Source: Rhodopirellula sp. SM50 (GTDB lineage: Bacteria > Planctomycetota > Planctomycetia > Pirellulales > Pirellulaceae). Taken from it: 64,000 nt of DNA. This document shows positions 54,156 through 63,172 of the stretch, in pieces. The DNA lies in NCBI RefSeq assembly GCF_002289565.1, contig NZ_NTFY01000066.1, positions 1-64,000 of the forward strand, in the 5' to 3' direction. The first letter of the stretch is position 1, and the number at the start of each line of letters is the position of its first letter. Below the pieces are notes generated by a model, which had not been told where the DNA came from, searched no databases, and saw nothing but the letters and a program-made list of their open reading frames with translations. The position numbers and the translations under genes were made by a program.

Positions 54156-55982
54156 ATGGCACTGTTGACGATTGCGGATGTATCCATCGGGTTCGCCGGT
54201 CCGCCCCTGCTGGACGGCGTCACCGCCCAGATCGAACCCGGCCAGCGGATCGGATTGTTGGGCCGCAACGGAGCCGGCAAGACAACCTTGCTGAAATTGC
54301 TCGCCGGTGAGCTCCAACCCGACCACGGTGAAATTCAACTCGGCGACAGGACACGCGTGGCACGATTGACCCAAGACGTGCCCGCACACCTGTCGGGCAC
54401 CATCGCCGACATCGTGCTGTCCGGCATCCCCGCCGAAAAGATCGCCGACCCGACCACCCAATGGGAAGCCGAGCATGCCGTGGAGACGACGTTGTCACGC
54501 ATGCAACTCGACGGCACGCTTCGATTCGAATCACTTTCCAGCGGCATGAAACGGCGCGTCCTGCTGGCCAAATCGATCGTGGCCCAACCCGACATCCTGC
54601 TGTTGGACGAACCGACCAACCATCTCGATATCGAATCCATTCTTTGGCTCGAAGACTTTCTCTCTCGCTGGGACAAGACCCTGGTCTTCATCACCCACGA
54701 CCGTTCGTTCTTGCAACAATTGGCGACGCGGATCTGGGAAGTCGATCGCGGCCGACTGTTCGATTGGTCTTGCGATTACCACACCTTCCTGACGCGTAAA
54801 GAACAAGCCTTGGAGGCCGAAGAGAAACAGAACGCACTGTTTGATAAACGTTTGGCCGAAGAGGAAGCTTGGATTCGCCAAGGCATCAAGGCACGCCGCA
54901 CGCGAAACGAAGGTCGTGTTCGAGCCCTCAAAGCGATGCGCGTCGAACGCGGCAAACGACAAAACCGAGTCGGCAATGCGAAACTGGAAGTCCAGGATGC
55001 CCAACGCAGCGGTGTGCTGGTCGCCGAATTGACCGATGTCAGTTTCGCCTACGGTGAGCACACCATCGTGGATCATTTTTCCACCGAACTGATGCGTGGC
55101 GACAAGATCGGGATCATCGGCCCCAACGGCGCCGGCAAGTCGACGTTGCTGAAGTTGCTGTTGGGCAAACTCCAACCCGACTCGGGCAAGGTCCGCCTGG
55201 GAACGAAATTGGAGATCGCGTATTTCGATCAAATGCGTGACACCCTGGACCCGGAAAAGACCGTCCAAGAAAACGTCGGCGACGGCAGCGAACAATTGAA
55301 CGTCGGCGGCAAGACCAAACACGTGCTCGGCTATTTGCAGGATTACCTGTTCACGCCGGAACGGGCGCGGACCAAGGTCAAGTTTCTTTCCGGTGGCGAG
55401 TGCAATCGCGCCTTGTTGGCAAAACTGATGACCAAACCCGCCAACGTGCTGGTGATGGATGAGCCGACCAACGACTTGGACGCCGAAACGCTGGAATTGC
55501 TCGAAGAGTTATTGGCCAACTACGAAGGCACCCTGTTGTTGGTCAGCCACGATCGGACATTCTTGAACAACGTCGTGACGAGTACGATCGTGTTTGAAGA
55601 CGGCACCATTCGACAATACGTCGGTGGCTATGACGATTGGCGCGACGCCGTCGCCAGACGCGAACAACCGGCAAACGGCAATCGCGTCACCAACAAGACA
55701 ACTGCAACACCACGCAAGAAAGACACCGCCCAGCCTGTCGCAAACTCGCCAACGGAACCGGCTAAACGAAAGCTGTCGTACAAAGAGAAACGCGAGTTGG
55801 AAGCGTTGCCGGAAAGGATCGAAAGCCTGGAACAGCAGATCGCCGACCTGCATGCAGCCATGGCGGAACCGGACTACTACCAAACCGGTGGCGACAAGAT
55901 CGCCGCCGACGCCGCTCAACTGGCAACGGCCGAAGAAGAACTGGCGTCAGCCTACCTGCGCTGGGAAGAGCTTGAAGAATAG
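54156..55982 (+). CDS. uup: ABC-F ATPase, Uup-like
   Basis: 608 residues with two ATP-binding cassettes and no membrane helices. The first (about 1-230) has GRNGAGKTT, LSSGMKRRVLLAKSI and LLLDEPTNHLDI. The second (about 290-510) has GPNGAGKST, LSGGECNRALLAK and VMDEPTNDLDA. The C-terminal coiled coil (KLSYKEKRELEALPERIESLEQQI, about 535-605) is the mark of Uup among ABC-F proteins. It probably acts on stalled ribosomes or branched DNA. GGAAG lies 8 nt before the ATG. Last gene of the operon, followed by a hairpin. Confidence 0.93.
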   Translation: MALLTIADVSIGFAGPPLLDGVTAQIEPGQRIGLLGRNGAGKTTLLKLLAGELQPDHGEIQLGDRTRVARLTQDVPAHLSGTIADIVLSGIPAEKIADPTTQWEAEHAVETTLSRMQLDGTLRFESLSSGMKRRVLLAKSIVAQPDILLLDEPTNHLDIESILWLEDFLSRWDKTLVFITHDRSFLQQLATRIWEVDRGRLFDWSCDYHTFLTRKEQALEAEEKQNALFDKRLAEEEAWIRQGIKARRTRNEGRVRALKAMRVERGKRQNRVGNAKLEVQDAQRSGVLVAELTDVSFAYGEHTIVDHFSTELMRGDKIGIIGPNGAGKSTLLKLLLGKLQPDSGKVRLGTKLEIAYFDQMRDTLDPEKTVQENVGDGSEQLNVGGKTKHVLGYLQDYLFTPERARTKVKFLSGGECNRALLAKLMTKPANVLVMDEPTNDLDAETLELLEELLANYEGTLLLVSHDRTFLNNVVTSTIVFEDGTIRQYVGGYDDWRDAVARREQPANGNRVTNKTTATPRKKDTAQPVANSPTEPAKRKLSYKEKRELEALPERIESLEQQIADLHAAMAEPDYYQTGGDKIAADAAQLATAEEELASAYLRWEELEE

Positions 55983-55983
55983 C

Positions 55984-56016
55984 CGCCGTCGATTCTGATG
56001 AAGCGAATCGACGGCG
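55984..56016 (+). terminator. Hairpin after uup
   Basis: A perfect 12-bp inverted repeat (CGCCGTCGATTC and complement, 9-nt loop) beginning just after the uup stop codon. No T-run follows, so it is a weak intrinsic terminator candidate or an mRNA-stabilising hairpin. Confidence 0.5.
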
Positions 56017-56326
56017 ACCGGTGGGCATCTTGCCCCGAGGGCCCATCCGTCGGTTGATGAATCTACAGATTCGTTCATCTGGGGACAGAGGAATCTCGGC
56101 ACTGTTTTTAAATTTTTCTTAACGTTTTTTGTTGCGCAATGCATTCGATGACATTGGCAATCTGCAAGTGGTCAGATTGGTCGCGCGACACGCCGTTCTC
56201 ATTGCGGGGGCCCGCAACGGAGTACGTGATACCCACACGACGCAAAGCAGTGGGGTAAGCATCTTGCTTACCAACACCGAACGGTGTTCGTTGTTAGCGG
56301 CATGCCCCAAGGCGGCTGTCAAGTTA

Positions 56327-56423
56327 ATCAGCCGTTTGGCGCGAGCCTACGGGCCCTGGCGTGTTTTCTTCGTGCTACAGGCCCGTACGCTACAGGCCCG
56401 TACGCTAGCGCGAAACGGCTGAT
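56327..56423. repeat. Rearranged hairpin related to MITE family B interior
   Basis: Arms ATCAGCCGTTTGGCGCGAGCC and GCGCGAAACGGCTGAT enclose a GGGCCC region. The left arm matches the interior arm of the family B elements at 12.7 and 23.3 kb. A 15-bp word (ACAGGCCCGTACGCT) is duplicated in tandem at 56377-56406. The outer TAAGTTAA ends are missing, so this is a partial or reorganised copy. The rest of 56017-56440 shows no gene. Confidence 0.7.
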
Positions 56424-56440
56424 CCCATGTGTGATCGGAT

Positions 56441-58330
56441 TCAATCGACAGGCCGCTCGCGTCGTTCCGCAATCAACAGCACGTCGCTGGTCCGAAGCAA
56501 CGTTCCTTTTTCCAGATGCACATTCTTGGTGGCAATGGTGTATTCGACCAATGCGGCGTAGTAGCGCGACTGCGATTCGCTGACACGCCGTTGGGCATCG
56601 AGCAGTTGATCAAAATTGATCGGCATGCCGGCCTGTTGAGACGTTTCCAACGCGGCCAGGGCATCGCTGGCGGCAAGGTATCGCTGGCGGTTGGTTTCGA
56701 CTTGCGCATAGGCCCGATCACACTCGGCCACCATGGCCGTCAGGTCGTGAATGATTTGCCGCTGTTGTTCCGCCAGGACCGCACGCTCGCGCGCCACCTG
56801 TAGTTTTGCGTGCCGAACCGCCAAGTGCCCCTGCCGAAATCCCACCGGTAGTTTCAGTTCCAGACTGGCTTCGTATTCCTGTAGATCAAACGACGTCAGG
56901 TCTGAAATCGCGGAATCACTACCGCCCAGGTTCTTGTCGAGACCGCGAAGTCGATACAGGGTGACAAAATCCAGCGACGGCATCAGAAAATTCTTGGCCG
57001 CCAACAGTTCCATTTCGCTTTGTTTGATCTTCAATCGCTGTTGCTGCAACTCACTGCGGAGCAAGACGGCTTCCGTAAAGATCGATTGCCAATCAAATTC
57101 GATCCTTGCGATCGATGGGTCATCGCTCGGACGAAGCAATGCTGCGTCACTGATCGGCAACCCCAGGATCAGCCGTAGCCGTCGCTCGGCCGCCTGCACG
57201 CCGCCGACTCCCGCGAACGCTCCTCCGGTCGACGAGTTTCCGTTTTGAGTCCGCATGGACGGCTTCCCGGCAACCGCATCTTGGTACTCGCTTCGAAACC
57301 GGTAGTACTGTTCCCGCGCCAGCGCTTCGGCCGCTCCCGATTGGCGATTACTTGATTTCTGAGCCTCATAGCTCTTCCACGTCTGCTCGCTACGCAGCAT
57401 CGCGTCGCGTTTCGCATCGGCATCACGATAGGCAAAGTACAAATCCCAATACGCGTTGATCACATTGCTGACGTAGTCACGGACGCCTTGTTCGAACTTG
57501 GCCGACGTGATCTCACTGTTGACCTTGGCGATCAACACGCCGTTGTAGACTCCCGGCGCGGCAGCGGGCCCCGCGATGCGATTGAATTGCAGACCGCCGC
57601 CTTGCAGCAAAGGCTGCCGCGCTTCGGCATGCAACTGGGTTTGCCAGGCGCTATTGGTCAGATTTCCAGTCGCATTGTTGGCATCGTAATCGGTCACGCT
57701 GCGCACCGAAAATTGTGCCCCCGTTGGCGTTCGCTTGCTCAACTGAAACACGTAGTCGTGCGTGTCTTGTTTGAACGCATTGGCACCGCCACCGAAGAAA
57801 CGGTTGTTGAATCGACGGTCATTGTTCTGCCATTTCCCGAAGGCATAGAACTGCGCATCGAAGGCACTGAGTGCCGCTTCGACACTCTCTTGCGGATCCA
57901 AACGCTGCAAGGATTCGCTGTATTCCGATTGCAACTGCCCGGGCGCCCGCAGCACGCCGGCTCCCAAGTCACGCAACACGCTGCGGTTTTCCAGCGCCGT
58001 AGACAATGCGTCGCGAAGTGAGATCTCGCGCATCGGAGACGACTCAAGTTGCTCGGTCGATCGTAAGGTCACCGGCGGCGGAACCTGATCCACCGTCGCC
58101 ACCATCGTTGCTGAATGCGGTTCCATTTGACACAGCAGGGCATCGACACCATCGGTGCGCTGACCGATCGTCTCGGGCACGCTGTGATACAGATGGCAGC
58201 CGACGTTGGGCAGTGCGATCAGCAGCCCCAGCCCCACGCATCCCCAGCGCCGCACGCGCAGCCAAGCACGCCCAGACCGAACGGTGGCTGAGTGACGGGT
58301 GGCGTCGGATGGAATCGGTGGTTGCAGCAA
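56441..58330 (-). CDS. TolC-family outer-membrane efflux protein
   Basis: About 629 residues, long for a TolC-type channel (about 450-500). A hydrophobic leader with lipobox-like ALPNVGC (about 40-46) suggests a lipoprotein. Two repeats of long coiled-coil helices follow: VISNAYWDLYFAYRDADAKRDAML-like and VMLAEQQRQIIHDLTAMVAECDRAYAQVETNRQRYL-like segments, typical of the tunnel. A loop of about 60 residues after YYRFRSEYQDAVAGKP is extra. No pump or membrane-fusion gene is adjacent. The TTG at 58330 is the annotated start here. An internal GTG at 58255 would place the signal peptide right at the N-terminus and may be the true start. Confidence 0.85.
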   Translation of the reverse strand: MLQPPIPSDATRHSATVRSGRAWLRVRRWGCVGLGLLIALPNVGCHLYHSVPETIGQRTDGVDALLCQMEPHSATMVATVDQVPPPVTLRSTEQLESSPMREISLRDALSTALENRSVLRDLGAGVLRAPGQLQSEYSESLQRLDPQESVEAALSAFDAQFYAFGKWQNNDRRFNNRFFGGGANAFKQDTHDYVFQLSKRTPTGAQFSVRSVTDYDANNATGNLTNSAWQTQLHAEARQPLLQGGGLQFNRIAGPAAAPGVYNGVLIAKVNSEITSAKFEQGVRDYVSNVINAYWDLYFAYRDADAKRDAMLRSEQTWKSYEAQKSSNRQSGAAEALAREQYYRFRSEYQDAVAGKPSMRTQNGNSSTGGAFAGVGGVQAAERRLRLILGLPISDAALLRPSDDPSIARIEFDWQSIFTEAVLLRSELQQQRLKIKQSEMELLAAKNFLMPSLDFVTLYRLRGLDKNLGGSDSAISDLTSFDLQEYEASLELKLPVGFRQGHLAVRHAKLQVARERAVLAEQQRQIIHDLTAMVAECDRAYAQVETNRQRYLAASDALAALETSQQAGMPINFDQLLDAQRRVSESQSRYYAALVEYTIATKNVHLEKGTLLRTSDVLLIAERRERPVD

Positions 58331-58646
58331 GAGTGTGAGTCAACAAAGGAACGGACCTGGACCCTAAAGTCGCGTCAATCCTCAAACTTTCTCTAGGCAT
58401 CGCTTTCGTCAGTTATCGAACACCTCGCGGAGATTCCTGAGCCGAAACCAGTGTTTCGATTGATCGTGGCCAACTTTGGCGACCTGCACGACGCAGCCGA
58501 GGCGTGAAACCGAGTTTCACGCCCCGGCGGTGCTACGATCGCTAGAGACATCGTGACCCCCAAGGTTGGCTGATTCGAGAAGAATGCCCGGCCGGCGTTC
58601 CGATGAAAGTCGTTGTGTACACCCTGGAACACTCGGGACATTGATC
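58331..58646. other. Divergent intergenic region, no gene seen
   Basis: 316 bp between the TolC-like gene (reverse) and an exported protein gene (forward). A short inverted repeat GTGAAACCGAGTTTCAC lies at about 58504-58520. Nothing else is recognised. The region should contain both promoters. Confidence 0.45.
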
Positions 58647-59468
58647 ATGCCATCGCTCCGCCTGAAACTCACCGCCCTGCTCGCCGCCGCCGCCGTCGGC
58701 CCGTACGTCGCGACGGAGACCGAGATGGGTCGCCGAACGATGTCCACGGTCGGCTCGCTCTTTGACGGCGCATCGTCTGCGGTCGACGAACTGTCGGGTC
58801 TGGCGCCCGGCATTTCGACCGACGAAGCAATCCGAACGAGCGGCTACGCCAACCACTCGCACTATGAAGTCGAAAAGCTGCGGCAAGTCCGTACGGATCG
58901 CTATCGCTACGATTCCGAATTGGCGCGAAAGTTGGGTGCCATCCCGGCAGACCCGAACGCAGAACCGACACTCAGTGGTTATCAAGTCCGAGACCTGCGC
59001 GAAGTGATGCGATTCGATATCGGCCCCGAATGGGTCGTCAATCGATTCTCACGCGTCAGCACGGTGTTGGCGGATATGAACTTGAAAGGCTTGCGCGTTC
59101 CGGTGGTCACCGGCATCAGGGCCGACGACGTCGCGGGAACGTTGACGTTCTATTTCGACTACTCGGATCGATTGCAACGCCTGACCTTCCACGGCTTTAC
59201 CGGTGATCCGACGCGTTTTTCCGAAACCATGACGGGCTACTACGGCTTGCAACGCGAGCCGGCATTGGAGGCCGGGGCGTTTACCAAACGCTGGAACGGA
59301 CGGCCCGTGCATTTCATGCGTCTGACGCACGCTCCGGTCGTCTACAGCGACGCGATCCACCAGAAGTACACCGTGTTCCTGGAACTGAACCAACCCGATT
59401 TGGCGTACGGGATCAGCAATGAAGCGCGCAAGATTGTGATTTCAGACCGCCAAACCGGTCGCTGGTAA
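58647..59468 (+). CDS. Protein of unknown function with N-terminal hydrophobic leader
   Basis: 273 residues. The N-terminus LRLKLTALLAAAAVGPYVA is a short signal or membrane anchor. The rest is a mixed domain with the segment YQVRDLREVMRFDIGPEWVVNRFSRVST and strands TLTFYFDYSDRLQRLTFHGFTGDP, giving the look of an LRR-free alpha/beta domain. It resembles proteins I associate with planctomycetes only, but I cannot name a family with certainty. The ATG at 58647 was chosen for the leader. Followed 113 bp later by the AI-2E family transporter, possibly co-transcribed. Confidence 0.78.
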   Translation: MPSLRLKLTALLAAAAVGPYVATETEMGRRTMSTVGSLFDGASSAVDELSGLAPGISTDEAIRTSGYANHSHYEVEKLRQVRTDRYRYDSELARKLGAIPADPNAEPTLSGYQVRDLREVMRFDIGPEWVVNRFSRVSTVLADMNLKGLRVPVVTGIRADDVAGTLTFYFDYSDRLQRLTFHGFTGDPTRFSETMTGYYGLQREPALEAGAFTKRWNGRPVHFMRLTHAPVVYSDAIHQKYTVFLELNQPDLAYGISNEARKIVISDRQTGRW

Positions 59469-59581
59469 TCAATTGCCGCCTTCTGACTGGCCATCTGAGC
59501 CTGTCCGGTAGCCCCACGCTCGTGCCGGGTCTTATGATGCGTCCACACTGATTCTCCAGCTACTCCCAGGGCATCGTTGCC

Positions 59582-61204
59582 GTGAATTCAGAATCCTCCG
59601 CAAATTCCGATGACGCTTCCCGCGATCGAGAAGCGCCGTCGTCGGCTGAGACCGCTGGCGTCCCAGCTGACGTTCAACCCGAGCCCGGTGCCGAGCCCGT
59701 CGGCGGTGCAGCCGCCGACGTCGACACGGCGTCCGTCGGCGCTGATTCACCGCCACGGACCGCCTTGGAAAAGCTACCTTCGATGGCGCGGATCACTTCG
59801 GTAATCATGTTGATCGCCGGAATCCTGGTGGTCGGGTTGCTGTTCTACAAGGTCATGGTGGGATTTTTCATTCCATTGTTCATGGCCGCGGCACTGGTCG
59901 TCATCTTCCGACCGTTCAACGAGTGGATTCTGAAGAAACTCAAGGGCCGACGACGGACCGCCGCGGTTGCCACGACGTCGCTGATCCTGGCAATCGTGCT
60001 GATGCCGATCGTCTTGCTGCTGACCGTGGCCATCGGTCAGTTGACCGGGTTGGTCAGCCGAACAGACTTGGACGATCTGAAAGCGGCATTCGAGCGAGGC
60101 CGAACCCGCCTCGGCCTGGAACTTCAACATGCCGACCGCTTCCGCCGACTCGACGAACTGGCCGGAATGTTGGACCAGATCGACGAACCCGAATTGGTCC
60201 GAGCGCAGATCGCCGAATCGAAGGAGTTGATCACGTTTCTGGAAAAAGAAGTGGTCGGCGCCGCCCCGACGGGCGAATCCAGCGAAGTTGCGAAAGAGCG
60301 ACTCAATGAGTTTGCCGACGTCGTCGAGCAATTGGAGACGGTCCAAGAAACAGAAGACCCGGCCGAACGCATCGCCACCGAGGAGCGTTTCCATCGTGGA
60401 TCCGTCGTCGCATCGGCATCGATTCATGCTTGGATGAACGCCAAACTGGGCGGCTCCTTTCGGAAAGAAGTCAAACTGCTGACCAATCCGAGCGAAAAAG
60501 ACTTGGCCGAAGCGATCCGCGCGGCACGGGAGTACTTGCAACCACGATTCGTCAAACTGTCCGGGGTGACGGGTAAGGTCGTTGTGCAAATCGCGATCGG
60601 CATGTTGATCATGGTGATCTCGATCTACTTCTTCTTCGTCGACGGACCGGCGATGGTGCACACGCTGATGCGTCTCAGTCCCCTCGACGACGCGTACGAG
60701 CTACGACTGTTGGGCGAGTTCGAAAAGACCAGCCGCGCGGTCGTGCTGGCGAGTATCCTGAGCGCCCTCGTGCAGGGGCTTCTCGCCGCGATCGCGTTCT
60801 TCTTCTGCGGATTCGAATCCTTCATCTTGTTGTTCATGGTCACAACGGTGATGGCCCTGATTCCGTTCTTGGGCGCCGCATCAGTCTGGGTGCCCTGTGC
60901 CATCTACTTGGCAGCGGTCGACCAAAGCTATGGCGCGGCGATCTTTTTGGCCATCTACGGCGCCGCGGTCGTTTCGTCGATCGACAACGTGATCAAAGCC
61001 TATGTGCTGCACGGCCACTCGGAATTACACCCACTGGTCGCGCTGCTGAGCGTCCTGGGAGGGGTCCCGGTGTTCGGCCCGATCGGAATCTTGATCGGTC
61101 CCATGGTCGTCGTGTTCCTGCAAACCCTGCTCGAAATCCTCAACCACGAACTCGAACTCCGCGATGCTCACCCCGAGCCAGACGCCATCGCCTCGGAAGT
61201 GTGA
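59582..61204 (+). CDS. AI-2E family transporter (PerM-like membrane protein)
   Basis: 540 residues starting at GTG. An acidic, disordered 65-residue N-terminus is followed by about eight membrane helices in the family pattern: SVIMLIAGILVVGLLFYKVM, PLFMAAALVVIF, LILAIVLMPIVLLLTVA, then the C-terminal set with VQIAIGMLIMVISIYFFF and GILIGPMVVVFLQTLLE. Between helices 3 and 4 is a hydrophilic insert of roughly 180 residues, longer than usual. Members export small molecules or ions; AI-2 export is shown only for a few. Substrate unknown. Confidence 0.9.
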   Translation: MNSESSANSDDASRDREAPSSAETAGVPADVQPEPGAEPVGGAAADVDTASVGADSPPRTALEKLPSMARITSVIMLIAGILVVGLLFYKVMVGFFIPLFMAAALVVIFRPFNEWILKKLKGRRRTAAVATTSLILAIVLMPIVLLLTVAIGQLTGLVSRTDLDDLKAAFERGRTRLGLELQHADRFRRLDELAGMLDQIDEPELVRAQIAESKELITFLEKEVVGAAPTGESSEVAKERLNEFADVVEQLETVQETEDPAERIATEERFHRGSVVASASIHAWMNAKLGGSFRKEVKLLTNPSEKDLAEAIRAAREYLQPRFVKLSGVTGKVVVQIAIGMLIMVISIYFFFVDGPAMVHTLMRLSPLDDAYELRLLGEFEKTSRAVVLASILSALVQGLLAAIAFFFCGFESFILLFMVTTVMALIPFLGAASVWVPCAIYLAAVDQSYGAAIFLAIYGAAVVSSIDNVIKAYVLHGHSELHPLVALLSVLGGVPVFGPIGILIGPMVVVFLQTLLEILNHELELRDAHPEPDAIASEV

Positions 61205-61206
61205 GG

Positions 61207-61339
61207 TTAGCTGTTAGCTGTTAGCTGTTAGCTGTTAGCTGTTAGCTGTTAGCTGTTAGCTGTTAGCTGTTAGATTTTAGATTTTAGATTTTAGATTTTA
61301 GATTTTAGATTTTAGATTTTAGATTTTAGATTTTAGATT
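61207..61339. repeat. Two-part heptamer satellite (9 x TTAGCTG, 10 x TTAGATT)
   Basis: Nineteen perfect 7-bp units in one phase: nine TTAGCTG (61207-61269) then ten TTAGATT (61270-61339), with an abrupt switch and no imperfect unit. The tract begins 3 bp after the stop codon of the transporter gene and ends 50 bp before the carboxypeptidase start. It is AT-rich against a GC-rich background. Slipped-strand change in copy number is likely. Confidence 0.95.
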
Positions 61340-61389
61340 TCCTTGTCTTCCTTTTCCTTTTTTCTGCCCATTATTTTTCTGCCCTCCCC

Positions 61390-62910
61390 ATGCCCCTCAA
61401 CGAATCCCAATTCGCATCGGTCTGCTCGACCGCTCGCCGTGCCGCGATCTTCCACTCCGCCGCAGATGCTTTGGAATGGGACGAGCGGACGGGGATGCCG
61501 ATCGCAGCCGGTGAGTATCGCGCCGAGCAAGTCAGCACACTCCGTTCCTCGGCACATCAACTGCGCACCGATTCTCAATACGGCGACGCACTGCAGCAGT
61601 TACTCGAGCACAGCGGCGATTTGGATCCGCACTCTGATCAAGCCGCCACGATCCGGTCGCTGCACCGAGATTTTGTCCGCGACCAAAAACTTCCACTCGA
61701 TTTGGTCACCCGCTTGAGCGTCGCGACCGTGCGAGGGCAACAGACCTGGGACGACGCCCGCAAACGAGATTCCTTCGCCGCCTTTCAGCCCGCGCTGACC
61801 GAAATCATCGCATTGAAGCGAGAAGCCGGTTTCCGTATGGCCGAAGGGACCTCACGCAGCGTCTATGAAGCGTTGCTGGACGAATATGAACCGGACGCCA
61901 AGGTCAGCGAACTGAATCCCGTTTTCAGCGACTTGAAACAGCAGTTGAGCGAATTGATCGTCGCGGTGACCGATTCGCCCCAACAGCCGAATATCGAGCC
62001 GCTTCAACGCAGTTATCCGATCGCGTCACAACGGACCTTCAGTCGCGACGTGGCCGAGTGGGTCGGGTTTGATTTTTCCCGTGGCCGCTTGGATGAAACC
62101 AGCCATCCGTTTTGCACCACGCTGGGTCCAAATGACTGCCGCATTCTGACTCGCTACGAAGAACACTGGCTTCCCAGCGGACTGTTTGGCACCTTGCACG
62201 AAGCCGGACACGGCATGTACGAACAGGGTTTGCGAAACGACTGGTTCGGTTTGCCGCCAGGCAGCTACGTATCGCTGGGCATCCACGAGTCCCAGTCACG
62301 TTTGTGGGAAAACCAGGTCGGACGAAGCCGTCCGTTCTGGGACTGGTTGTACCCGAAGGCGCAGCAGACTTTTTCGGCCGAACTGGACGGAACCGATCTG
62401 GAGGAGGTTTATTTTGCGATCAACCAGGTGCGACCGAGCTTGATCCGTGTGGAGGCCGATGAGGCGACGTACAACCTGCACATTCTGATTCGATTCGAGT
62501 TGGAACAGGCGTTGATCAACGAAGAACTCTCGATCAGCGATCTGCCGGAGGCTTGGAATCAACAGTATCAGCAGTGTCTGGGCATCACGCCGCCGTCGGA
62601 CGCCGATGGCGTGCTGCAGGATGTCCACTGGAGTGCGGGATTGTTCGGCTACTTCCCCACGTACACGCTCGGGAACCTGGCCGCGGCGCAGTTGTTCGAC
62701 GCCGCCGCGGAAACGTTGGGCGATCTCGACGGCATGATGTCTCGCGGAGAGTTTGCACCATTGCTGCACTGGCTGCGAGACAACGTCCACCGGCACGGTC
62801 GCAATTACAGCGGCAGCGAGTTGATCATCGCCGCGACGGGCAAACCCCTCTCATCGGACCACCTGATGCGTTACCTGGAAAACAAGTTGCGACCGTTGTA
62901 CGGAATCTAA
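61390..62910 (+). CDS. M32 family metallocarboxypeptidase (Taq-type)
   Basis: Removes C-terminal amino acids in the cytoplasm. 506 residues, the normal length of the family. The zinc site is HEAGH at about residues 270-274 (FGTLHEAGHGMYEQG), with the downstream glutamate in GIHESQSRLWENQVGR. Other family blocks are LEWDERTGMP near the N-terminus, FCTTLGPNDCRILTRY and WSAGLFGYFPTYTLGNL. All catalytic residues appear intact. The ATG lies 50 bp after the heptamer satellite, so its promoter is either inside or just downstream of that tract, or it is read through from the transporter gene. Confidence 0.95.
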   Translation: MPLNESQFASVCSTARRAAIFHSAADALEWDERTGMPIAAGEYRAEQVSTLRSSAHQLRTDSQYGDALQQLLEHSGDLDPHSDQAATIRSLHRDFVRDQKLPLDLVTRLSVATVRGQQTWDDARKRDSFAAFQPALTEIIALKREAGFRMAEGTSRSVYEALLDEYEPDAKVSELNPVFSDLKQQLSELIVAVTDSPQQPNIEPLQRSYPIASQRTFSRDVAEWVGFDFSRGRLDETSHPFCTTLGPNDCRILTRYEEHWLPSGLFGTLHEAGHGMYEQGLRNDWFGLPPGSYVSLGIHESQSRLWENQVGRSRPFWDWLYPKAQQTFSAELDGTDLEEVYFAINQVRPSLIRVEADEATYNLHILIRFELEQALINEELSISDLPEAWNQQYQQCLGITPPSDADGVLQDVHWSAGLFGYFPTYTLGNLAAAQLFDAAAETLGDLDGMMSRGEFAPLLHWLRDNVHRHGRNYSGSELIIAATGKPLSSDHLMRYLENKLRPLYGI

Positions 62911-63007
62911 CCGCGTTTTTCGTACGTTGCCGGACGCGTCGTGCATAAGTCCCAGCACGCGGCGTCGGCCCAACGCCGACGCCCCCGGCGCCAAGCGGGG
63001 TATTTTT

Positions 63008-63087
63008 GTTAGCGGCAGGGCGCGAGCCCTCCGGTCTTTCACGGTGTTTTTGAAACGCAACCGGCCCGCTCGCGCCGTTCCGCTAAC
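63008..63087. repeat. Degenerate hairpin of MITE family A
   Basis: The left arm (GTTAGCGGCAGGGCGCGAGCC, then CTCCGG) matches the interior arms of the elements at 4.7 and 16.7 kb. The right arm (CCGGCCCGCTCGCGCC then CCGCTAAC) has diverged. The outer inverted ends are absent. It lies between the convergent carboxypeptidase and rlmN genes. Confidence 0.7.
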
Positions 63088-63172
63088 TCCTTCAGCGCCA
63101 ATGTAGATGGCATTGCGTGCAGAGATCATCACCACGCGCCGGTCGCTCACGCGTCCCGCTGAAATCTGGTTT

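Noticed and set aside
61207-61339. CRISPR-like repeat tract
   Set aside because: Units are 7 bp with no spacers and no cas genes nearby. It is a simple satellite.
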